Assembly: GCA_900660155.1 (NCBI GenBank)
Contig: CABFPE010000165.1
Location: 74,988-138,987, forward strand
Reading direction: 5' to 3'
Source of the DNA: Hofstenia miamia
Taxonomy: Eukaryota; Xenacoelomorpha; Acoela; Hofsteniidae
DNA length: 64,000 bases
The position numbers were made by a program, and so were the translations under genes. Positions 48,561-58,892 of this stretch are shown here, in pieces. Each line of letters starts with the position of its first letter. Position 1 is the stretch's first letter. A model generated the notes under the pieces. It saw nothing but the letters and a program-made list of their open reading frames with translations. It had not been told where the DNA came from and did not search any database.

Positions 48561-48970
48561 CCACACTGAAAACATGAGCAAAGAACTCAGAAAAATATCA
48601 ATAAGTAAAGGAAAAGTTAGATTTATATATAACAATCATGAACTAAGAACGAAATTGCAATTAAAATCTACAACTGAACAAACCAATAAGTCAAATATAA
48701 TTTATCAAATAAAATGCATCTGTGGTGAAGATTATATTGGCTTTTTTAGTAGGAACCTATCAAGAAGAATTGAAGAACATGAGACCAGTTCTAATTTCTA
48801 ATCATCTAATTAAGTGCGGACTAAATTTTGAAACAGAAATATTACATCAGACGTCGAGATCAAGGAATTTAAAAATTATTGAGTGTATTTTTATAAAATC
48901 CTTGCAACCAAGTTTGAACACAAAAGAAGACTACATTTATAAATTAAACTTGCCACTTTTTAAAATTTAA
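48560..48970 (+). mobile_element. Penelope-like element fragment with GIY-YIG endonuclease
   Basis: The plus strand encodes the C-terminal endonuclease of a Penelope-like retroelement. NIIYQIKCICGEDYIG gives the GIY-YIG core, with the Cys pair typical of this clade. SRNLSRRIEEHE is the following conserved Arg/His helix. Then come SNHLIKCGLNFETEILHQ and NLKIIECIFIKSLQPSLNTK, ending with the usual family pattern of LN.K. The endonuclease is spread over two frames (about one break), and the reverse-transcriptase part is not visible upstream, so this is a 5'-truncated dead copy. Confidence 0.72.
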
Positions 48971-49640
48971 AAAATTAAAAGTATTATTGTAAAATCTAGT
49001 AAATTTAGAGGGAACAATTTGTAAAACTGACGACGATTTTGTAAGTCGAAATATATCTTAATATATATATAAAAATATATATAAATATATCTTATATATA
49101 TAAATTCACCTGGAAACATATTTGGGGCAGTAAAACCTTGGACCGCAAACACAACTACAATCAAGAAAGCAACTTTCTAGTGACAAATTGGTCGCTACTG
49201 AAGAAATATACAGGCAATCGATTTTTAATAGTTTCTGAACCGAAATAAAATGTGACGAAACGTCATAAAATTTCAGACCAATGCGCCAACGTCTTAATAT
49301 GTATCTGTGGAGCACAATGCACTTCCCACCGAGGCTAGAAATGTTAGGCAAAGTTTATTTTTTTGGGTTATAAAAATATTTGTCGTTCCTCTAACCAGAA
49401 TGCAAATTCAATATTAATGATTACATATATAACAATTAATGCATGGAAGCTTTTTAGAATGTATGTACAGGTATTTAAATATGCCCAAATTTTTTATTAA
49501 GCTTCATCATTAAGCAAAACAGTAATTTACATATAAATATTTAATGTAGAGTTCTTGATATAATTTCGGTACAGTACCGGATTAAAAGTTAACAGCACGG
49601 TTCGGGACCGGTGCTACTTTAATAAATTTAACGGTATCGG
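48971..49640. other. Gene-free stretch
   Basis: Short (TA)n-rich segment near 49060-49100 and GC-richer words with GGTACAGTACCGG near 49569. A similar GTACCGTACCATGGG lies on the far side of the LINE fragment (about 50542). These may be the two sides of an older repeat that the LINE interrupted. Confidence 0.35.
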
Positions 49641-50345
49641 GGCTACAGCATAGATCAAAACTACATTATGAAATACACCAACGACATCAGCTTCATTATT
49701 CATATTCCTCAGAATGCACTGAAAATTTCATGTGAACTTGGTAATATCGAAAGTTGGGCTACAAAGAACATGCTTTGGATTACTTTAACAACCCCCGAAA
49801 ATGCTATTTGGAAATTATGGAATCGATCTGCCTTCATCAGCTTCAATTGTTATAAGTAAAATACTACTACGAGTTACCTTAACCTCACACATTGAGGAAG
49901 TATGTAAAAAATTGTCGTGTAATTTATTTTGCCTTAGACAACTCAAAATTACACGAATAGTAACTTGTTATATACCGTTTTTACATCTCTAGTTTTATAA
50001 ATAATTGACTTTGGTTCTCATCTTTTTGTAGTCCTCCCTATTTCTCTTGACTGTAAGCTCAAGAGAATAATCAATCGTGCATTTTAAAATTATATCTTGC
50101 TGTATAGAAGGCAAAAATTATTATAAAATAGGGAAGGATTCACTTGGTAATCAAGCTTTTCAATCAAATGATCACCTCAATGATTTAATTTCTGATTGTC
50201 TTACCCGTTCTGGTCACTTTCGTCTTGAATGGTACTTATCAAGCTCTAGAACAAAATCAAATTCATTTTCACATTTTACGTCATCAATTTATTTGTTATT
50301 TAAAAATACTATTGTTAATTTTTATGGTGCTAATTTATAATTTCA
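49640..50345 (+). mobile_element. CR1/Jockey-like LINE 3' fragment
   Basis: Plus-strand RT relic. YTNDISFIIHIP carries the catalytic YxDD region with Asn at the first Asp. NIESWATKNML follows, then LLRVTLTSHIEEVCKKLSCN and LRQLKITR, and in another frame DHLNDLISDCLTRSGHFRL with SHFTSSIYLLFKNTIV as the C-terminal end. It contains stops and frame changes. The stop at about 50338 is probably the original end of ORF2. Confidence 0.65.
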
Positions 50346-50696
50346 TATCAATCCTTGTAAATTATTTAGCTTAATAAACATTAAATAAGAATAATTTGGA
50401 CTTCTTTTTTGAATTTGAGAAACACGTAGACAATTTTGAGTTTTCTTGTTTTTGTTGTTCTTAGAATTTGAGGCACCGGTTTTTGTTTTTGTGGAATGAA
50501 TGGATTATTTTTTGCTTCCTTGTTCTTATTAACGTTTTGATGTACCGTACCATGGGACCAAACGTTTCCGTACTAAAAAGTTTTGAACGGTGGGGTACGA
50601 ACGAGACTGGGATAAGATATTTGTCGTAGTATTTATTACAGATAAACAAATAATGAATCCTTAACTGATTAGCATCATATATTCAACACTCTACCT

Positions 50697-53600
50697 TCAC
50701 TCAGAAAAATTGTAAAAGAGCACATATTTAACATCCAAGAATCTAAGCACCAAAACAATAAAATAAATGAAATGTAAATATGCGAAAATTCTCTCCAGAA
50801 GACACACTGCATATTTCCATTGATTCGAAATATGATCTATTAGTTCATCCCCACTGAGGCCTTCAGTAGACTTGTAATGATTACTGGCTCTTGAAAGACC
50901 TATATCATTTTTAAAAGACACATTTCAAATTAGTTTTGGCAATATTCAATTAAAACAAGAGCTATTATAAATACATGAAATATTATTGAATATACAGCTA
51001 AGCAGCATAGAAAACAAAAATATATGTAAAAAACAGAAGGATTAAAATCGAAACCTATCACTGTTAACTCAGTAAATTTTTTACAATGAAATAGAGACCA
51101 ATCCAACACTTAAATTTATCCATTTCATCTTACCTCATTGTTAGATTGCCTTTATATAAATTAGCGATGTGAGATTTTGACATATTTAAAAGATTAACAG
51201 ATACTTTTGTTTTACAAATATCAAAAATTATCAATAAGATGTCATCCATGTGTGCAAATTTTAGTACATGTATTTATTTGATGTTCTCCCACTTTACTAC
51301 ATAACTGTTTGAACAAAACTGAAAGTTGATAAAACAATTTATATCTCTGTTAACCATGTCCCTGTAATAAGCCATTCTGTACAGCAACACAGATTAAGAA
51401 AACGCTTTTATGGATAAGTGTTAATTATTTACTTCAAATAGTAAAACGCCAAATATTTTCATTGCAATTTATACACGTAATGTTAAATGACTTGCCAATA
51501 TCCGATGAACATTAAATGTTCCTAGATTACTCAAGAAACCAGAAAATTGGGGCAAGTAAGCTTGTTCAATTTCAAAAGAAATTTCTTGGCATAAACATTG
51601 CAAATCTGAATTGTTGATTTTTATCTGTTTCTTATTATATAGTACGAAGGAGGAAAAGCGAGTATTGAAACTAGGAGAGATATTGCATTTTTCGTTATAC
51701 TACAGCATTTCATGTTTTTAAAAGCGAATACATTAATGATTTATTTTAAAGGATTGTTGAAATCATAAATGAGTTTAGTTTCGATGTGAAGAATAACGTC
51801 CATATGACTTTATGTTGAAAGTAATTGACACACCAGGTTTGCAACAATTAGTTTTGGAAGAACTATTACATTCTTCTAAAAGAAAAACGAAAATGATTCA
51901 ACAAATTTAAAATTTCTTAATTAATCAGAAACTGATATGCATACAAACATCATGAGTGAAAATTCAAGTGATTGGTGCGCTAAAATCAGAAAAATATTTT
52001 AGGTAAACTCCTGTTAATTTGTTTCCTTCATAGGCTAATAGCAAATAATTCTATATCACTTTACCAAAAATATACTTCACATCAACAACATATACTTGGA
52101 TCCCCAAACATGCTTATGGTAAAAGACAACGCCCACTCCCGCGTCTCACCAATTGCGCAACATTTCCTGGTATCAAGGAACATTCAATGTTTTAGGCCGC
52201 CACTACATTTACGTCTTTAATGTGCAATTAATTCCCTGATATGGTAAAAAAATTCACAAAATCGCATGGTTTTTATTTATATTTTTTATCTTTTTGAATT
52301 AGTTAATTTTTTTGATAAAATGTTGGCTTACCAAATGCCCACACAGCATATGAGTTTTGAAATCGAATCCATCCAGAAGGAGGTGGAATCGTATGTCTTT
52401 TGTGAAATAATATTTGAAGTATAATTCCAAAGATGAGTGAAAGTGATATTACAAAGATATTTCCAATAACAAAATTTCCTAAATTATAAACAATATTCTA
52501 AAAAGAACATAACCAGACATGATTCCTTGGGATACCACTCTTTCTGATGAATTTAGTCAGTGAAAACATTTTGATTCATGTCACACTCTGTATTTTTATT
52601 GAAAATAAATGCTCATTCAGCTCTTGCTACTAGCCAAATCCAAAATTTTGAAGTTTATTCAAAGGATATGATATTCATTTTTGTCAAACGGCGTGTGAGA
52701 TCTAACATCTGTGTAAATTTCAGTTTTATGCTACAGGGACCAGTTACTTGATATTTAAACGTAGATCTATTAGCGATTGGTTTTGTGATAAAGAAGTTCA
52801 ATACGTCGTTGAGGTTCTATTAATTGTACGGATATTCAAAAGTCATTTCATTAGACGGCTAAGCTCAGAATAGTACATAGATGCAGTTGTTATTCAAAAA
52901 TATCAAGTCTATGAGCAATTGAACTTCTTCCATTTACTCAAATATATGCAGAGCTCACAATAATATCTTTATGGATCTGTATTAATGGGGATATCGTCAG
53001 AGAGTAAAATACTCTTATTATGCATAATGATTTTAAGACGTATTCAAAGCAGTTTTTTTGAAAACACTGTTCAAGTTAGAAAATGGTGTGAAACACTTTA
53101 ATAAAAGTTTGACATTAAATGTTGTTCTCAAATCAATGTAGTATTGTGTTTTCACCCATCAGATAAGCCAATATCATGTGATATGCAATATAGATGCACT
53201 AGCCTAAGCGACGTTTGTTCTATCTAAAATGATATACTTTCCTGTAATGTATTTTCAGTTTTTGTAATCACTAGCTATTGGTTGAAGAACAGCAATATTT
53301 GGTTTTATATAGTTTGATATTAAAATTTCTTTATCTGAATAAAATTGTTGATCTCGTTGCTCTGAATTGCATATTAGTCAAAATGCATTTTCATCCTTAC
53401 CGCCATTATAAACATATTCCTCTTCTATAGTGCGCTGCCATCAATAGCAGCCAATCAAGATATTTCTATTTTTCTGGGAATTATCTTCCACATCTAAGAA
53501 GTTATTGAAAAGCATGAAAATTTTCAGTTTAGTAGTTTTGTTAAAACTTGCTAAAATAGAAAATATATATATATTTTTCAATCACTTCTGGTGTTTGCAC

Positions 53601-53809
53601 AAATGAAATTTTGATGAGCACAATTCTGCTTTGATTAAATTTCATCTAGTTGCTGAATTTCTAAGCAAAATATTTCGTCAATGACTCCAGTGTTTCTATA
53701 TCTTGTGAGTGAATATAAACCTGCTTTTAAAAATCGTCAACAATTGTTGGTCATTTTGTGAGTCTTCAGGTTCCACAAAATTAATGGAATTTAATAGCAA
53801 GATCTCATT

Positions 53810-53848
<39 letters not shown>

Positions 53849-56800
53849 CTCTCTNNNNNNNNNNNNNNNNNNNNNNNNNNNNNNNNNNNNNNNNNNNNNN
53901 NNNNNNNNNNNNNNNNNNNNNNNNNNNNNNNNNNNNNNNNNNNNNNNNNNNNNNNNNNNNNNNNNNNNNNNNNNNNNNNNNNNNNNNNNNNNNNNNNNNN
54001 NNNNNNNNNNNNNNNNNNNNNNNNNNATATATATATATATAACTCACTCTCTGTACTATAAAAATATCAATTTAGGCGTACAGAGATCGAGGTGTGTAAA
54101 AAATCCCATAGTACAGAGAGCAAAGACTATAAAATCTATAAAATTTTTATTGCTAAAAATATGAACGCTACTCAAAGGCATATAGAAAAATCAAATTTAA
54201 GATTTTTTCCATCTAATTTGATCTTTTCAAAAAATTTATGGGTCAATATTTATATCTTGCTTTCTGTACAACAAGCTCCCTGTACACTTTATTAACAATC
54301 CTAGAGCGTTTATTCTTATAATAAACTCCAAACATCAAATGTTTATGCCAATAACCGCTATAATAATTTATAAATATGCCAAAATAACCCAAGAAATTCA
54401 GCTGTTTAATCCTGCTTTTGGTTTCTTTTGATATTTGTAACAGGATTTTGAATTTTTATATTTTACGAGAGATCCAAATCAAATACTTAGGTGTATAAAT
54501 ATCATAGTACTCAAGTTATGTGCGAAAATAATCACAAAGAATTCCAAGCTGTCTATTTCGGACAATGTAAAGCACCAATGCTTACATTATCTAATATTTG
54601 TACTAAAAAGTATGCCCTTGTATTATTAATTATTTAAAATCTTTAACTTCAAGTAAGTGTGATGATTCTTCAATTGAATGCTGATTAGAATTGGTCACTG
54701 TAACTATTCAACACGCAGGATTGATTGCGAAAATTTGAGGTTTGTTATTAATTTATTGACGTCGGCAAATTGAAAGATGTTAGCATTTCTATGATATATT
54801 TTTGATGAAGGTTAATGCATTTTTTGAATTATTCAAAATATTTTATCCTGATAATACAAAATTTAAAATTAAGGATTAGTTAGATAATTGCATAAGGCTA
54901 AATCCTGTTGAAAGAATTTTGTTATAAAAAATAAATTAATAAATAACAATTATTATTTCTTCAACTATTGAAAGTATTTGACCTCCGGATTAGGCAGATT
55001 GTTTGTAAATACAATAAATCCCGTATAATAGAAGACTATAAATATAAAATATAAAGTATCAAGAGAATTAAATAAAGATTGATTATATTTAAATATTTTG
55101 GAAACAGTGAAGCTGAACGTATTTTATGTTGCTTAAAAATATTTTATTTCCGGAATAGACAAATTAGAGAATGGCGGATTAAATGCGATTAATGCAATCA
55201 AGCTAAATATTCTTGTTAAGCAATTATTTGTGATAATAATTACTATATTAAAAAAGTATTAAAATTTTATAATGATTGAAGCTACTATGAAAATTTTTAG
55301 AAGTCCGGATTAGACAGATTGCTTTAAATATGATCAATCCCAATTACTTAAGCAAAATGTTTCACTAAATGGCAAAATATAAATTGTCAATACTATCATA
55401 TAACCTAATATTTGCTAAGGTTTTATTTTATCATAATTTTAGATTTCAATTAATCCGAATTAGAAAGCTGGAATAGTAAAGAATTAAAAAAATTTGAACA
55501 AATCATTGATTTCAGATTAAATAATTTCATTATTACTACATAATATAAACTTAATTATGTAAATATTCTCAAACTACTAATATAACAGGATTAAACAATA
55601 TCAGGATTAAAAAACGTTTAGGATAATAGCGTAAAAATACCATATATGTACAGAACTATTATACAAAAGCCCACAAGCGAGAAATAAATGAAAATAATTT
55701 TTTTCATTTATTTTTGAAAAAGTGTACACAGAGGGAGTTCTTAGCCACTTTTGTACATAAAACGAGATGAAAATATTGAAAGCGTACAGAGAGCGAGATA
55801 TAAATATTGTATCTGAATTTTAATAAAGTGTATGGATGAGTTTACTAAAAAAAATTTCAACGGCAATATAATACTGTACCAAGACGAGGAAAATGATTGG
55901 AGCTCGTTGGAATAATATCTGTAAGTACAACCAAATTTACAATTTGAGCCAGAAATAAATTTGAAATAAGTGAGATCTTTTCACCGCATTCCAATGGCAG
56001 AAAGTGAGTAAACACGGCTATTCCTAAAAACATCCAGATATAAATCAAAAGTTTTCCACACTGAAAATGTGTTTTACATTCCAATTAAATTGTTAAGTTA
56101 TAGATCATTATATTCATCATCAAGCAAAAATATCAAATTAATACATTTAAATTTCAAAATCAATATGTAAGCTAAAATGAAGCAAAGAGAAAAACTAATT
56201 TATAGATTAGTCTTTAAAGGCAAAAGTAAATTTTTGTGCGCACTTAAAACTTCTATTTAGCTGCAGCGGCGTTTGCATTTGGAACAGCTAGGTGTTTCTG
56301 AATAACCGATTTTTAACAAATCATTCTCGCTATTTTCCTGAGAGTTGAACAAAACAAGACATCACAACAACCTTAAAGGTTAACTTCAGTTATGATATTA
56401 GACCTTAATTAAGGATGCAAACATAAACCACGTGTGTAATCATCATCAGGAAGTCCGAAAAATGTTGATGAAAGTGTATTGTAGGTCTGAGAAGGTTTAA
56501 ATCTATATTCTCATAGGAGCGAATACCTACTGCTTGAGGGGAAGATTTAAATATAATTTTGCTTTTTCTCGATTTGGCATATGAGAGTATTTGCAGCTTC
56601 TCAAGTAACTATTCTACTACTGAGCAGGTACAAAGAATTTTTGTCGCAATTTTTTTCCAACTTGATGGTTATCGCAGCCTACTTTAATCACTGCAGGGTA
56701 ATTTGCAGTAGGACAACATTAATGTAGGAATAAATACTGTTAGGATCACAAATTTTTGGAAAGTTTGAACTAGGTATTCAATATAAAAAAGCATAAAGCA

Positions 56801-57897
56801 TTTCTACCTTTTTTGAAACGTTTACTAAAGAAAATTGTAATTTCAATGATTAACCTAGAAAATTGAATGCCTCTCAAATAAATTGGCTTAGATGTATATT
56901 TCTGATAGTGAAGCTTTGTAATATGAATATTGTACGTAAAATGATTGATTTCAACTATTAGTGAAATTCATTAGACTACATTCTTTGCTCAACAATATTT
57001 TTTTTTGGTAATTTTGCATACTATGGCCCCGTTTGAAGACAATACCGTGCATAAAATGACCAGATTTTGGAAAAAGAACTTCTATGAAAATCGAGAATAT
57101 AATTGCAACACCATTGACGATTCAATTTCACCAAGTCTAAATATGAAAGCTCCCTAACCCAGAGTTGAAACTAGGCGAAAAAAATGAATGAAAAGGGCCT
57201 GGGAATGAAATTTCTGCACAGCGGACTTAGAACTGTTTAAAATTGTATTAATAAACTTAATTGTCTACATTCTTTCTCTTAGATTACAATACAATTTTAT
57301 CAACTATACGTGTATATTCAATTTACTAATTAAGATGTGTATAAGAGACACGTCTACGAGAGTTGCAATTATCTCAGAAATTATCTTAGCAATAGCAAGC
57401 GCCTGGCCTGGGCCTGAATTTTACCAATTTCAATGGGCCAAGCCGAGTTTAGGTAATGGTTTAACGGGCCCGGGCTTGAAATCACGGTCTTGTGGCAACT
57501 CTGCCACAACCTCTTAGCGAATAATTAAAAGCTTAATAGAGGAGAGAAAATCCTCCTCCAACCGAACAGGGTTAATGCAATGTGTTACATTCGATAACAG
57601 CCTGTGGTTGAGGTGCTTGTTCGCCTCATTTTCGTATATTCTACTGAAAATCGCCAGGCCCTAGTTGCAGAATATTTGGAGTTACAGAATTTGCATGAGA
57701 AAAATGGAACCTACCACTAATGCACAATGTTGGATATATTAATACTTTGTCGTAGTATTTGGAACGTCGCTTCAGAACAAGTTGATAGGTTATGAGGCTT
57801 TGTTCGCCATCACCGCCTACCATTGCATGTTCCCATACTTCGAATGGTAACAAAAGCTCCCATGAATCATTTTCAATATAAAACTTTGACATTTCTT
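50697..57897 (-). CDS. Nicotinic-type Cys-loop receptor subunit, partial, four clear exons
   Basis: Ligand-gated cation channel subunit of the plasma membrane. Minus-strand exons are 57897-57715, 56023-55880, 52478-52332 and 50899-50697. All three introns between them are phase 1, and all fit GT-AG. Exon A ends the ligand-binding domain (YIENDSWELL, like Y..NGEWEL; then SLITYQLVLKRRSKYY) and starts M1. Exon B finishes M1 and holds M2 (ECGEKISLISNLFLAQIV, then DIIPTSS). The GEK at its mouth suggests cation selectivity. The third exon is M3 (FVIGNIFVISLSLIFGIIL). The last holds QWKYAVCLLERIF and M4, then stop. The M3-M4 loop is short. The C-loop lacks the vicinal Cys pair, so it is a non-alpha type. 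AATAAA follows at 50637-50632. The 5' exons are missing or unclear. Confidence 0.82.
51812..51910 (+). other. Short open frame with a DTPG motif
   Basis: A 32-residue plus-strand frame starts MLKVIDTPGLQQLVLEELLH, and KVIDTPGL resembles the G3 box of septin- or AIG1-type GTPases. The preceding frame (RIVEIINEFSFDVKNNVHMT) could be the strand before it. No P-loop or other G motif is visible, and it lies in an intron of the receptor gene. Probably a gene fragment or chance. Confidence 0.2.
53815..54041. repeat. (TA)n / (CT)n microsatellite around an N gap
   Basis: A TA run turning into CT, then a 172-base gap (53855-54026), then TA again and CTCTCTG. It lies in the M2-M3 intron of the Cys-loop receptor gene. 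Confidence 0.95.
53855..54026. other. Assembly gap, 172 N
   Basis: N run inside a simple repeat. Open frames that span it are artefacts. Confidence 1.
54870..55500. repeat. Degenerate tandem repeat, about 155-bp period, CCGGATTA core
   Basis: Variants of TCCGGATTAGACAGATTG recur at 54985, 55150, 55305 and 55455 (spacings 165, 155 and 150), several followed by ATCAATCCC-like words. A weaker copy may lie near 54871. It is an old diverged satellite in the receptor intron. Confidence 0.55.
57104..57130 (+). repeat. Dispersed repeat core, copy 2
   Basis: Same roughly 25-base core as at 8622, beginning GCAACACCATTGACGATTCA. Confidence 0.5.
57333..57350 (+). other. Tn5/Nextera mosaic-end match
   Basis: AGATGTGTATAAGAGACA equals the first 18 of the 19 bases of the Tn5 mosaic end used in Nextera libraries; the last base is C instead of G. 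An 18-base chance match in this window is very unlikely. No other adapter sequence flanks it. It lies in the intron between exons A and B of the Cys-loop receptor gene. Confidence 0.75.
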
Positions 57898-58339
57898 CTA
57901 AAGAGCCGGGAATGTGACTTATATTGAAGTGAATTTTCAGATAAATTGCTTGACGTAATCTAAAAATTTCAGCTTAAGTATGCAATTAGTTATTAACCCT
58001 GAGCTGCTTAATGCAACAAAATGAATACAGTCACGCCACATTGTTAAACAAATTTTTAAAATCCATAAAAAATTCCTCGGATATTGAAATATCTATAGGT
58101 TAATGTGTTCCTTTCTCTTTGTTAACGATTTTTTTAAAATTTAAAATTGTTGCTATGCCTGAAATACATAAAGTTCTAAACTATTTATTTCGGTGAAAAA
58201 TCCCATTTTTAAGAAAGCTTCAAATTGTATTCGCATAATGTTCAACGATAAGGACCACTCAAGTCTCCTTGTCAACTCGTCATGGGCAAAGTCAGAAGTC
58301 CTAATTTAGTGCTTTAGTGGTTTTTGTGATTAAGCGCGA

Positions 58340-58531
58340 TATTAGAATGTAAAAGTGAATGCTACCAAATCTACATTTTGCGTTGTTGTCCGATATTTGT
58401 GAACAAACTATAAGTGATTGTAAGAAATGACTGGGTAAATTATGGTTGGTAAAGTTAAGGATCTTAAAATCTGTTGATTTATCACAATTTTGTAGTAAAT
58501 TATCTAATTTTTTCCTGATCAACTGCATCAT
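58340..58531 (-). CDS. Possible Cys-loop exon of the same receptor, shortened loop
   Basis: Upstream of exon A on the minus strand, one frame reads NLPSHFLQSLIVCSQISDNN and then AKCRFGSIHFYILISRLI. This aligns with the LPPGIF.SSC...C..KFGSW.Y region of nicotinic receptors. Only 9 residues separate the two cysteines, where the family has 13, and the FPFD motif is absent. A phase-1 donor (GTAGCA) exists right after CRF, but using it would leave the domain short. It could be a divergent exon, an exon of a decaying gene, or chance. Confidence 0.3.
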
Positions 58532-58892
58532 AAGTTATCCAGGAATCTCTTAAAACATATAATGATTTCTTCCTGCACTGCAAGGCCCAACACAATTTTC
58601 GAGTTCTAACAGCAAAACGAGAAATAGCTTGGCTTTGTTGCTGTTTCCAAGTGCTTTAAATCTAATTATTTGAATTTTAAGTAATAAGAGGATATTTGAT
58701 TTTTTTCAAAATTCGGAATTTTTTTTAAATAGGTATACTTTAAGTACTCAGTAACATTTAATTCTAATATTCACTAATAGCCGTCATGCAAGCAAATTAC
58801 AGAATTCATGTCTAAATATTCCAAGTTTCCAAATTTATTATTAAGCTTGGAGCGAATTGTTTGAAGTTTTAGGTAGTAAATTTGTAACATTA

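Noticed and set aside
53709-54164. 151-codon open frame with an Ile-Tyr repeat
   Set aside because: Crosses the N gap and a TA microsatellite; artefact.
57390-57500. GGGCC-rich patch as a CpG island or promoter
   Set aside because: It is short, made of repeated GGCCTGGGCC-type words like other patches (about 13.0 and 31.8 kb), and next to an apparent adapter sequence; more likely a decayed element.
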